Source of the DNA: UBA10133 sp964528565
Lineage (GTDB): Bacteria; Patescibacteriota; Microgenomatia; UBA1400; MFAQ01
Assembly: GCA_964528565.1 (NCBI GenBank)
Contig: CAZGSP010000041.1
Span: forward strand, 1-24,007
Length of the DNA: 24,007 bases
Reading direction: 5' to 3'
Numbering within the stretch: the first letter of the stretch is position 1; every line of letters starts with the position of its first letter. Positions 6,850-14,237 of this stretch are shown one piece after another. Made by a program: the position numbers and the translations under genes. The notes beneath the pieces are model-generated. The model was given only the letters and a program-made list of their open reading frames with translations, was not told the DNA's origin and made no database searches.

Positions 6850-7922
6850 GCTCTTTTGGAGATATTAATTAATAGACCAAGGGCGATAAAGTTGGTGACC
6901 AGTGAAGAACCCCCGTATGAAATAAACGGAAGCGGTACCCCGGTGAGAGGAATAAGAGCCACCATAGAGCTTAGGTTAACAAAGATTTGTAATAAAAAAA
7001 GTAGAGAGATGCCACTGGCGAGTAGTTTATCAAATTTATCGGTAACATTCAGGGAAACCTTAAAAGACGCGATCATGATTCCGACCATGGTAATTATTAG
7101 TATGGTACTGCCAATGAAGCCAAACTCCTCGGCGATAATGACAAAGATCGAGTCGGTGGTGGCTTCCGGAAGATAGTCGTACTTCTGACGAGAACGTCCC
7201 AGACCGACTCCGCTCATGCCTCCGGAACCAAGCCCATAAAGTACTTGGTTAATGTGATACGACGCACCTAAAGGATCGGAGGTAGGATCGACAAAGGTTC
7301 TGACGCGGTTTAACCGGTAAGGAGAGGTGAATATCAAAGCCGAGATGGCAACCAGAAGAATGAGGCTGAAAGAAAATATCTCCTTGAGCTTGGCACCGGA
7401 AAGATAATAGATCAGAAAGGAGACACCGATAATAATAATGCCGGAACCGAGATCCGGCTGTAACATAATGAGCAGAGTATTCAGTCCGATAAGCATGAGA
7501 AACTGCTTGATGCTTCGATCTATCTGAAGCCAATGGGCCAGATAGATGGCAAAGGTAATTTTTAAAAGCTCCGATGGTTGTAAAATTATCGGCCCGAAAG
7601 ACAGCCATCTTCTGGCACCGAGAAACTTAGAGCCAATTCCCGGAATCAGAACAATAAGCATCAAAAATAGAGTCACGGCATACAGAAGGAAGGCGTTCTT
7701 CTTTATCCACATAATAGGAATGTTGGCCGTGACCAAGGCGACGACCACCCCGACACCCAGCCAAAGCGCTTGCTGTTTGACGTAATGAAATTTGTCGCCA
7801 AAGGTTCGATAAGCGTCGATGACCGACGCATCAAAAATGGCGATCAAGCCGAAACAGGCAATCAGTATTCCGGTAAACAGGATCGCCGCCGGCAACCGAT
7901 TATGAGAGGACTTTTGTCTCAT
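6846..7922 (-). CDS. ftsW: FtsW/RodA-family lipid II polymerase (SEDS)
   Basis: Membrane glycosyltransferase that polymerises lipid II, working with a class B PBP. The 358 residues form about ten membrane segments. Typical SEDS features are QQALWLGVGV near 50, GARRWLSFGPIILQPSELLK near 105 (contains the WLxxG and QPSEL motifs), a YRLNRVRTFVDPTSDP loop, YGLGSGGMSGVGLGRSRQKYDYLPEATTDSIFVIIAEEFG, and PLTGVPLPFISYGGSS near the C-terminus. FtsW rather than RodA is chosen from context (dcw, next to murG); the motif set is shared by both. ATG at 7922 is 2 bases after the mraY stop. Confidence 0.95.
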   Translation of the reverse strand: MRQKSSHNRLPAAILFTGILIACFGLIAIFDASVIDAYRTFGDKFHYVKQQALWLGVGVVVALVTANIPIMWIKKNAFLLYAVTLFLMLIVLIPGIGSKFLGARRWLSFGPIILQPSELLKITFAIYLAHWLQIDRSIKQFLMLIGLNTLLIMLQPDLGSGIIIIGVSFLIYYLSGAKLKEIFSFSLILLVAISALIFTSPYRLNRVRTFVDPTSDPLGASYHINQVLYGLGSGGMSGVGLGRSRQKYDYLPEATTDSIFVIIAEEFGFIGSTILIITMVGIMIASFKVSLNVTDKFDKLLASGISLLFLLQIFVNLSSMVALIPLTGVPLPFISYGGSSLVTNFIALGLLINISKRA

Positions 7923-7924
7923 TT

Positions 7925-8950
7925 CTAAATGATGGATAACCAGATGCCAAAAACGACCAACATGATACCCACGAGCCAGGCTCTCTGAACGATCTTTGGC
8001 TCCGTCCAGCCGATCTTAAGGAGTAAGTAGTGAATCGGAGCGATGGGCAGGATCCGGCGGTGGAAAATTTTGACCCAAAGAATTTGGATCAGACTGCTGA
8101 AACCGTCAACCAAGAAAGGCAGTCCGACGATCATAAGGGCCACAACCTTGCCGGTAAGAAGACCGACCATGGCAAAAGTGGCTCCAAAGGCGAGAGCTCC
8201 CACATCTCCAAGAAAGAGTCTGGCCGGGAAGACGTTGAAATACAAAAAGGCGATCAGGCCTCCCAACCAAAGGGCAATAAAGATCGATAACGGCGTGTCG
8301 AGTATGGAGGTAGAGAGAATGAGAAAGCCAAACAAACTGATCATGAGTAGTCCGGAAGCGAGACCATCCATACCGTCGGTAATATTGACCGCATTGGCAA
8401 AGGCGACGATCAAAAAGGCGGCGGTGGGAATAAACCATAGTCCAAAATGAATGACGCCAAAAAAGGGAATGTGGATAATGTCGATCCCCAGATTGATGAA
8501 CATCATGGCACCGATGATCAGTCCGAGAATACCCTGAATGATAAATTTGTGCCGGGTTTTCAGACCGGTATAACCCTCTTCCCGGTCGAGCTCAAAAAAT
8601 TTGACGACATCGTCGTAAAGGCCCAGAAGCCCAAACGAGATAAAGGTAAAAAAGATGATGTTGATCTCGTCATTGATCGGGTAAACGTGGGTAATTTCAA
8701 AGCCGAGTCTTTTGAGAAGAGGTAGAGTAAGGGCGAAGATAAAACTGGTTACTACCAGGATGAGGAGACCGCCTCCTTCGGGGGTTCTGGCTTTTGACCT
8801 AATATGAGAAGATGCTTCATCCGTTTTTTCTTTGGCTATGGCGGTCCGATTTTTAAAAAATTTCAGACGATAAAGAAAGTTGACAAAGGGGACGATCAAA
8901 AAGGCGTGGGTGACGAATGAGGCAATAAGGACTCCCAGTAAAATATCCAT
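7925..8950 (-). CDS. mraY: MraY-type phospho-N-acetylmuramoyl-pentapeptide transferase
   Basis: Integral membrane enzyme that joins UDP-MurNAc-pentapeptide to undecaprenyl phosphate, making lipid I. The 341 residues have about ten membrane segments and the family motifs: RTPEGGG (55-61, for the usual TPTMGG), the Asp pair YDDVVK (112-117), NAVNITDGMDGLASG (186-200) with its conserved Asn and Asp, FLGDVGALAFG (246-256), and a last cytoplasmic motif APIHYLLLKIGWTEPKIV (304-321). In classical MraY this last motif is PIHHH; here only the first His (307) remains. GWTEPKIVQRAW is MraY-like rather than WecA-like. Location between dgkA and ftsW supports MraY. The start ATG at 8950 is 2 bases from the dgkA stop. 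Confidence 0.9.
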   Translation of the reverse strand: MDILLGVLIASFVTHAFLIVPFVNFLYRLKFFKNRTAIAKEKTDEASSHIRSKARTPEGGGLLILVVTSFIFALTLPLLKRLGFEITHVYPINDEINIIFFTFISFGLLGLYDDVVKFFELDREEGYTGLKTRHKFIIQGILGLIIGAMMFINLGIDIIHIPFFGVIHFGLWFIPTAAFLIVAFANAVNITDGMDGLASGLLMISLFGFLILSTSILDTPLSIFIALWLGGLIAFLYFNVFPARLFLGDVGALAFGATFAMVGLLTGKVVALMIVGLPFLVDGFSSLIQILWVKIFHRRILPIAPIHYLLLKIGWTEPKIVQRAWLVGIMLVVFGIWLSII

Positions 8951-8952
8951 GG

Positions 8953-9321
8953 TTACAAAACACTAATAATCTTTGGCAAAAAAACCAGAGCTCCGACCAC
9001 CACGGCCAAAAATGAGGAGACCAAAACCATCGCGGCCGCGACATCCTTGGCTGTTTTGGCATCTTCTCTTCGCTCCAAGGTGATCAGGTCGACCATTGAT
9101 TCGATGGAGGTGTTGACCATTTCGGCCACCAGGACCATATTGATGGTAAAAACCAGAATTAGCCATTCGGTGTAAGAGATCGAAAAATAGATGCCGAGAA
9201 GAATGACACAAATAGTCGCCAAGAGATGGAACCGGAAGTTTGGCTGGGTTTTGAGGTTGTGGACAAGGCCGTCAAAAGCGTGCTTGAAGGATACTTTGTG
9301 AGCTCGTAGTCGGCTGAACAT
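8953..9321 (-). CDS. dgkA: diacylglycerol/undecaprenol kinase (DgkA family)
   Basis: Small trimeric membrane kinase. In Gram-positive bacteria the same family phosphorylates undecaprenol, refilling the lipid carrier used by MraY. The 122 residues have three membrane segments and the signature EMVNTSIESMVDLI (67-80; Glu67, Asn70, Glu74) plus AKTAKDVAAAMV (88-99) with Lys92-Asp93. N-terminal SFKHAFDGL and FRFHLLA are also typical. Length is normal. It lies between ftsI and mraY, 2 bases from mraY and 27 from ftsI, so its product probably feeds undecaprenyl phosphate to the next enzyme; that substrate choice is inferred from context. Confidence 0.92.
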   Translation of the reverse strand: MFSRLRAHKVSFKHAFDGLVHNLKTQPNFRFHLLATICVILLGIYFSISYTEWLILVFTINMVLVAEMVNTSIESMVDLITLERREDAKTAKDVAAAMVLVSSFLAVVVGALVFLPKIISVL

Positions 9322-9348
9322 TGAGTCTATTTTAATCTTAATTCGGCT

Positions 9349-11022
9349 TTATAGCAAAAGCTGTTTGGCAATACCAAACCAGAGAGGGGCCGCGGTTTCC
9401 GATCCCCACTGCGAGGTCTGAGGCTCCCTGAGTGAAACCAGCATGGTGAATCTGGGGTTCTCGGACGGGAAAAAGCCGACGAAGCTTGCGATGGTCTTTT
9501 CCGAGTCGTAGTGGCCTTCTATAGGTATCTGGGCCGTACCCGTTTTCCCGGCTACGGACAGTCCGGCCGGCTTGGCCCATTTGGCCTCACCGGAGTTCAC
9601 GGCGGTAACCATAATTTGGGTCATGTCCGAAACCGCTTTCGGACCCAAAACATCACGAGTGATCCCTTGGTTTCCTTCAACCAAGGTCGGGCTAATGTAT
9701 TTACCGTTGTTGGCGATGGTGTTTAGGGCGGAGATCATCTGTATCGGAGTAACGGCAATTCCCTGGCCAAAGGAGTTGGTGGCCAGATCGATCTCGCCAT
9801 AGTTTTTTCCGTCCCTCACGGTACCGGAGACTTCCTCTTGAATTTCGATCTTGGATTTTTGACCAAAACCATATTTTTTCAGGTACTCGGAAAACTTGTC
9901 CGGGCCCAATTTCCGGGCGACAAATACCATACCCGTGTTGTCCGAATGAACTATAACGTCGAGCATGGTGGATGAAGGGTTGTATTTTTCGTCCCAGGTT
10001 TTTATCGAGTACTTTCCGATAACGATCGGGCCGGAGCAAATATCGCACTTGGTTTCCGGCGTAATTAGATCCTCGTTTAGAGCGGCGGCCATTACCAGAG
10101 GCTTAAAAATTGATCCCGGCTCAAAAAGGTCGGCGACCATCGGACTCTTGTAGACACGGTTATCGAACTCGGAAAATTTCCCCGGATCGTAGTTCGGATA
10201 GGCCGCCATAGCTCTTATCTTGCCGGTTTTGACTTCCATGACGATGACTGTTCCCGCAACAGCACCATAACGCGCCATCCCTTCTTTCAAGTAATTTTCC
10301 GCGATGTATTGAATTTTTTTGTCGATGGTGGTGTTTACGGGTTTTCCCTCTACGGCGTGTAAAAACTGATAGTTCCCGATAAGGATCGGATTTCCCTTAC
10401 CGTCCTTCTCGGTGCGGACTTTTCCCTCCCGCCCCTTGAGTATCCGGTCGAAGTAACCTTCCATACCAAAGTATCCCTGCTCTTGTCCGGCCGCATCCTG
10501 ACCGACAAAGCCCAATACCTGAGCCGCCATACTCGACTCCGGATAGTAGCGGACATATTCATCCTCGAACCCGAGTCCGGCAATCTTTTGATTTTCTATT
10601 TTGACTTTATCTTCCGGGCTAAGATAGTGTTTGAGAGAGATCCAGTTTGAGGTTAATGAAAGACGGTCCTGTAAGTACTTCCGCAGATCCCCTTCGGTAC
10701 TGGCTTCCCCGTCCGGAGTGAGCGAACCAATTAATTGCTCGACCAGATCGTTCTTGGAAATAGTCAGTTGCGGCTTGTAGACAAAAAGATGATACAGATT
10801 CTTGGTCCCGGCGAGAACGCCTCCTTCGGAGTCCAAAATATTGCCTCTTTTGGCCTTGAGAATGGTGACCATCTGATGCTGACGGTCGGACTTGGTTTGG
10901 AGTTCCGGTCCACGCAAGATCATCCAGTAAAATAAGCGGAGTATCAAAATAAGAAAGACGGCGGGAATTATGAAGGTGATAACCTTAAGACGGCTATGCG
11001 TTGTCCCCAATTTGTTTAACAT
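9349..11022 (-). CDS. ftsI: class B penicillin-binding protein / septal transpeptidase (FtsI-like)
   Basis: Transpeptidase that cross-links septal peptidoglycan, partner of FtsW. The 557 residues have a short cytoplasmic tail, one membrane anchor at 12-34, a PBP dimerisation (pedestal) region from about 50 with KAKRGNILDSEG, and a transpeptidase domain from about 250. Active-site motifs are complete: GSIFKP with Ser304 and Lys307, SDN at 360-362, and KTGTA at 493-497; FGQG (418-421) is also present. No PASTA repeats. ATG at 11022 is 3 bases past the ftsL stop. FtsI rather than an elongation PBP2 is inferred from location and overall layout. Confidence 0.95.
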   Translation of the reverse strand: MLNKLGTTHSRLKVITFIIPAVFLILILRLFYWMILRGPELQTKSDRQHQMVTILKAKRGNILDSEGGVLAGTKNLYHLFVYKPQLTISKNDLVEQLIGSLTPDGEASTEGDLRKYLQDRLSLTSNWISLKHYLSPEDKVKIENQKIAGLGFEDEYVRYYPESSMAAQVLGFVGQDAAGQEQGYFGMEGYFDRILKGREGKVRTEKDGKGNPILIGNYQFLHAVEGKPVNTTIDKKIQYIAENYLKEGMARYGAVAGTVIVMEVKTGKIRAMAAYPNYDPGKFSEFDNRVYKSPMVADLFEPGSIFKPLVMAAALNEDLITPETKCDICSGPIVIGKYSIKTWDEKYNPSSTMLDVIVHSDNTGMVFVARKLGPDKFSEYLKKYGFGQKSKIEIQEEVSGTVRDGKNYGEIDLATNSFGQGIAVTPIQMISALNTIANNGKYISPTLVEGNQGITRDVLGPKAVSDMTQIMVTAVNSGEAKWAKPAGLSVAGKTGTAQIPIEGHYDSEKTIASFVGFFPSENPRFTMLVSLREPQTSQWGSETAAPLWFGIAKQLLL

Positions 11023-11025
11023 GAA

Positions 11026-11334
11026 TTATCTGGAGGCAAAAGTAGAGGTGGCAGGGACGAAAACTATACTTTTTGACCTAATAAATCCACGATTCTCGGC
11101 CAACTGTTGAAGGCTGTTGAGCGTGGTGGCTTCCTCAATTTTAACAGACAGGATTTGATTTTCTTTTTCCAGCAACATGGTTTTTGTCTCCACTTCGCTC
11201 ACGGCGAACCCTTGGGTAGACAGGACATTGGTGCCGATAAGATTGATGACCGCCAAGCCGACCAAAACGACGCCCGTAAAAACAAAGGCGGTTTGGTAAC
11301 TAATTAATTTTTTTCGCGAGTCGCAATTTGGCAC
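11026..11334 (-). CDS. ftsL: FtsL-like bitopic division protein
   Basis: Small divisome protein expected to pair with FtsQ/FtsB and activate FtsW-FtsI. The 102 residues have a basic N-terminus (SRKKLISYQ), one membrane segment at about 14-34, and then a predicted coiled coil (VETKTMLLEKENQILSVKIEEA region, about 47-70) followed by a short LQQLAENRGF block typical of FtsL/DivIC-like proteins. Family similarity is weak at sequence level, so the name rests on topology, size and position between rsmH and ftsI. The start GTG at 11334 overlaps rsmH by 35 bases; no Shine-Dalgarno site. No ATG exists upstream of the membrane segment. Confidence 0.78.
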   Translation of the reverse strand: MPNCDSRKKLISYQTAFVFTGVVLVGLAVINLIGTNVLSTQGFAVSEVETKTMLLEKENQILSVKIEEATTLNSLQQLAENRGFIRSKSIVFVPATSTFASR

Positions 11335-12235
11335 TTCTGGTTCTTTGACTGATTGATAATTCTTGAATCGAGGGTTCGATCGGTTTTTGGTTAATAGCGC
11401 TGAGGATACCTTTTTCTTCGGACTCGGAGATGAAGTCCTTCACCATCCGGTCTTCCCCGGAATGGAAACTGATCACTCCCAGCTGGCCTCCTTTTTTAAG
11501 TAACTCGGGAAGCTGGGGTAGAACCAATCTGATATTTTCTCTTTCCAGATTGACGGCCATCCTTAAAGCCATAAAGACTTTGGTGGCGGGATGGATGCGG
11601 CCTTCTGTCCGGAATTTTTTGATCTTGACGATGATATTGCTGAGCTGTTTGGTGGTAGTGATCGGAGAAATAAGCCGTTGTTTGGCAATGATCCTCGCTA
11701 TCGGTTTGGCGAAAGCCTCATCTGCCAAGGAAAATAGTTCGACCAACTCGCCTTCATTTAAAACGGCGAGAAGATCGGCGGCCGTGACTCCAAGAGACCG
11801 GTTCATCCGCATATCAAGTGGTTCGTCGACCGAAAAGCTGAATCCCCTACCCTCCGACAAGACTTGAAATTGGGATGGTCCAAGATCGGCCATGATCCCG
11901 TCAAAGTTTCCGAGCGACAGTCGGCCGCACACTTCGGTAACTTTGATGAAGTTACTTTTGATGATGATCCAGGTAAAGTCTTTGGGGATGACGGCTTGAG
12001 GATCCTCACCGTCGATGATGACTGGAGTGTAGTCTCTTAGATAGCCTGTGGCCCGACCAATGGCTTCCGGATCGATATCAAATGAAACGACACGACAGCC
12101 GGCCAAGAGAGCTTCCTCGGTGTGTCCGCCGTCGCCCAGAGTGAGATCGAGAAAAAGGAATCCGGGCTTAAACCCGTAAAGCTTTTTTAGTTCTCCTTTG
12201 AAAGCGGGAAAGTGGCGTTCGACTGTGTTTGTCAT
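11300..12235 (-). CDS. rsmH: 16S rRNA m4C1402 methyltransferase RsmH (MraW)
   Basis: SAM-dependent enzyme that methylates N4 of C1402 in 16S rRNA at the ribosomal P site. The 311 residues show HFPAFKGEL near the start, the SAM loop DLTLGDGGHTEEAL (30-43), the acidic FDIDPEAI (52-59), ADLGPSQFQV (116-125), RGFSFSVDEPLDMRM (130-144), HPATKVFMALRMAVNLE, ISFHSGEDRMVKDF and a C-terminal RTRSAKLRLAKK. Length is normal. The ATG at 12235 overlaps the mraZ stop in an ATGA junction, the standard mraZ-rsmH pairing. Confidence 0.97.
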   Translation of the reverse strand: MTNTVERHFPAFKGELKKLYGFKPGFLFLDLTLGDGGHTEEALLAGCRVVSFDIDPEAIGRATGYLRDYTPVIIDGEDPQAVIPKDFTWIIIKSNFIKVTEVCGRLSLGNFDGIMADLGPSQFQVLSEGRGFSFSVDEPLDMRMNRSLGVTAADLLAVLNEGELVELFSLADEAFAKPIARIIAKQRLISPITTTKQLSNIIVKIKKFRTEGRIHPATKVFMALRMAVNLERENIRLVLPQLPELLKKGGQLGVISFHSGEDRMVKDFISESEEKGILSAINQKPIEPSIQELSISQRTRSAKLRLAKKIN

Positions 12236-12660
12236 ATATCAAGAGAGTTAAGGGAGTCCCCTTCATTTATCGTTTGCGCTATTAAGTCAAGGTGCTTGTG
12301 GTAAGCCTCCTGGTCCCAGATCTCAATTCTGGTTAGGGACCCGGCGACGACCACCTGCTTTTTTAGATTGGCTTGATTCCTTAGATATTCCGGTATGAGA
12401 GTTCTTCCTTGCGCGTCCAGATTTAAATCGATGGCCGACTGCACTAAGAGACGAGTCAAATTTCGGGCCGCCTGATTGGTGAGTGGTAGGGAGGCCAGCT
12501 TTTCGGAGAACTTCTGCCAGTATGAGCTGGGGAAAAGAAACAGACAGCCATCCAGACCCGAGGTGATGACTCCACCGGATGCTAGTCCTTCCCTGAAGGC
12601 TTGAGGAATAGCTAAGCGGCCTTTGGCTTCCAGCCGATGGTAGTAGAGTCCAGTAAACAT
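12232..12660 (-). CDS. mraZ: MraZ, transcriptional regulator of the dcw operon
   Basis: Ring-forming DNA-binding protein that represses its own operon in the bacteria where it has been studied. The 142 residues carry two SpoVT/AbrB-like halves, each with the diagnostic motif: LEAKGRLAIPQAFR (10-23, Arg15) and LDAQGRTLIPEYLR (81-94, Arg86). First gene of the long leftward unit. ATG at 12660; no Shine-Dalgarno site is visible, and another ATG lies seven bases upstream in a different frame. Tandem AAGTGGTGA boxes lie 38-56 bases upstream of the ATG, between it and a good promoter, so direct autoregulation is likely. Confidence 0.97.
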   Translation of the reverse strand: MFTGLYYHRLEAKGRLAIPQAFREGLASGGVITSGLDGCLFLFPSSYWQKFSEKLASLPLTNQAARNLTRLLVQSAIDLNLDAQGRTLIPEYLRNQANLKKQVVVAGSLTRIEIWDQEAYHKHLDLIAQTINEGDSLNSLDI

Positions 12661-12676
12661 AGTTCATAGGCAGGCG

Positions 12677-12684
12677 TAGTGGTG
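12677..12684 (+). promoter_or_regulatory. inverted third MraZ-like box
   Basis: TAGTGGTG on the plus strand repeats the core AGTGGTG of the two operator boxes at 12698-12716 but points the other way. It lies in the presumed mraZ leader, between the boxes and the ATG. MraZ sites are normally direct repeats, so its role is uncertain; chance is possible for seven bases. Confidence 0.4.
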
Positions 12685-12697
12685 TTTATAGGTTACT

Positions 12698-12716
12698 TCA
12701 CCACTTGTCACCACTT
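12698..12716 (-). promoter_or_regulatory. mraZ: MraZ operator: two direct AAGTGGTGA boxes
   Basis: On the minus strand AAGTGGTGA occurs at 12708-12716 and again at 12698-12706, exactly 10 bases apart, one helical turn. Known MraZ sites are short G-rich direct repeats with 10-bp phasing (TGGGN with 5-base spacers in enterobacteria; AAAGTG-type in mollicutes), and the first box here extends to AAAAGTGG. The first box begins 3 bases downstream of the -10, so bound MraZ would cover the transcription start. Confidence 0.8.
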
Positions 12717-12719
12717 TTC

Positions 12720-12748
12720 AGTATGATACACAATATATCACATGTCAA
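12720..12748 (-). promoter_or_regulatory. dcw operon promoter (PmraZ)
   Basis: A perfect TTGACA -35 (12743-12748) is followed after 17 bases by CATACT (12720-12725; four of six -10 consensus bases). TATCAT, three bases earlier, is a closer hexamer match but would leave only a 14-base spacer. The predicted start near 12713 falls in the first MraZ box, leaving a leader of about 50 bases. Confidence 0.75.
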
Positions 12749-12852
12749 GGGGCTAATCAGCCTCAAAAACAGGTGTGTAAAGAAGATGTGAAAAGATAAA
12801 TAACCCGGTAACTCAACGATAAAGTATCAAAACAAAAAAATCCTTTGTTGAG

Positions 12853-13692
12853 CTATTTGTACAACACGATGGGGCCGAGAAGATAAAGGGTGAGAGACTC
12901 TTTGGAGCCCTTTTCGTCGTCGCGAGTGATCTCGGCATTCATGGACCAGGGTTTCTGGTTTAAGACTATCGTAACGGTATTGTCCTTTTGGGATATTTTC
13001 AGCGGCTGATAGACACTTCCATCGTAAATGGCGGCGGAGGTGACACCGGACTGATTAAAAGTAAGAGTACCGGAGATGGCCTTGGCGTTGGTGGAAGAAA
13101 AAACGACCGGATAAAGCAGGATCTCTTTGTCGGTGGGTTTGGGCAGTCCAAATGAGTTAAGCATGATCAAGTTTTCCTTGGCCGTAAGTTTTGAAGGCTC
13201 AAAAACGACCTTACCGTCCGGAAGATTTTTTTGGCCGGTGAGAAAAACGAAGTCCCCCTTGAGAACGTGAGTCACGTCTTGTCCCGCGAAAGTTAGCTTT
13301 AGCTTTGAAGTACCCGATTTCAGATCCTTATCAAAAGTACACTTGCCTCCGGTAGAACAGCTCCCCAGGATGATGGCCTTGATAAAAGGACTGGCGATGG
13401 GTGAATCAATCGAAGTTCTGGCACCTTTAAGAAGATCTCCGGACTGATACTCGATATCGAGAGAAGCAGACTGGGCCTTGTCCGCCCCGACAGTAACAAA
13501 AGTAAAAAGCCGATTGGTAGCGTGAGGGACGAGAACCGTAAAAGGACGATCCTTAAGAGCCAACTCGTTCACCAATAATTTGGTGGTGAGTGGCTGATTT
13601 TTGTTGGTTTTGGTATCGGTGGTTTTTTTGGGTCCGCAACCGGACAAAAGTAGAGCCATAGCAAGTACCGGAATCAGGTGGGTTATTTTCAT
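12853..13692 (-). CDS. putative lipoprotein of unknown function
   Basis: I do not recognise the family. The 279-residue product begins with a lipoprotein signal peptide: positive start, hydrophobic core, and lipobox LSGC with the modified Cys at 19. A Lys/Thr-rich linker (about 20-40) follows, then a soluble, beta-rich-looking body facing outside. Cys112 and Cys118 (GSCSTGGKC) could form a disulphide. Imperfect similarity in style between the segments around 65-135 and 175-240 suggests two related beta domains, as in cohesin-like folds, but I could not prove this by eye. It ends the unit sugar transferase-DUF4012-recO-lipoprotein; start ATG at 13692 is 5 bases from the recO stop. Surface anchoring and a structural or binding role are inferred. 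Confidence 0.75.
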   Translation of the reverse strand: MKITHLIPVLAMALLLSGCGPKKTTDTKTNKNQPLTTKLLVNELALKDRPFTVLVPHATNRLFTFVTVGADKAQSASLDIEYQSGDLLKGARTSIDSPIASPFIKAIILGSCSTGGKCTFDKDLKSGTSKLKLTFAGQDVTHVLKGDFVFLTGQKNLPDGKVVFEPSKLTAKENLIMLNSFGLPKPTDKEILLYPVVFSSTNAKAISGTLTFNQSGVTSAAIYDGSVYQPLKISQKDNTVTIVLNQKPWSMNAEITRDDEKGSKESLTLYLLGPIVLYK

Positions 13693-13697
13693 AAAGG

Positions 13698-14237
13698 TTA
13701 TTTTATATCTTTACTGATAATTTTGCGATTCATGATGGCTTCGAAGTAGGAAGAGAGGTTATCGGAATCGGGAGATTTGGGTGGTGGATAACCCAGATGA
13801 CGGAGAATAAAAAGCCCAAAACGACGACTGATCTCATTGATATCTTTTTGATCGCCGGCTTTTTCCAGACCTTCCAAAAAAGACTTCAGGGACAAAAATA
13901 TTTCTCTGTCCTCGACATCGACGGGTAAAGTATTGGTGAGGATCTCGGCAATAGTCATGGACACTCCGACCTTGGCATAGTTTGACTTAATCCCGGGGAA
14001 AAAAGAGACGGACTCCACCTGGCTCATAAAACGGGGGGTGTCTCCCCTACTGACGTTGAACTTGATCAAATTGAACAGATCAAGATGGGGTGACTTTTTT
14101 GACGCAGGGCGTCTCACGCCTCGTGCGAGAAAGATACCCAAACCATGGTTTTCGGAAATAACGCTAATAAATTTGTCCGCTTCCCCGGAGTCCACTACCC
14201 GAACCACAATACCAATGTCCGAGTATGAGTCCTTCAC
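13698..14237 (-). CDS. recO: RecO, recombination mediator (short form)
   Basis: RecO helps load RecA at single-strand gaps in the RecFOR route. The N-terminal OB-fold part is clear: DIGIVVRVVDSGEADKF (7-23) and the ENHGLGIFLARGVRRPASKK block (29-48), followed by LFNLIKFNVSRGD and QVESVSFFPGI; the rest is helical with ILRHLGYPPP near 150, a standard RecO element. At 179 residues it is shorter than the usual 230-260 and has no Cys-rich zinc motif. GTG at 14237 directly abuts the stop of the DUF4012 gene with no Shine-Dalgarno site, suggesting coupled translation. Its presence among envelope genes is probably operon packing. Confidence 0.85.
   Translation of the reverse strand: MKDSYSDIGIVVRVVDSGEADKFISVISENHGLGIFLARGVRRPASKKSPHLDLFNLIKFNVSRGDTPRFMSQVESVSFFPGIKSNYAKVGVSMTIAEILTNTLPVDVEDREIFLSLKSFLEGLEKAGDQKDINEISRRFGLFILRHLGYPPPKSPDSDNLSSYFEAIMNRKIISKDIK

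Noticed and set aside
12323..12667. A 114-codon frame starting at the upstream ATG before mraZ
   Set aside because: It is a shadow of mraZ in another frame; MraZ itself is unmistakable.
12812..12852. Hairpin CTCAAC/GTTGAG just after the lipoprotein stop as a terminator
   Set aside because: The run of seven Ts lies within the loop rather than after the stem, and an alternative 5-bp stem ahead of the T run is too weak. Readthrough into mraZ therefore cannot be excluded.
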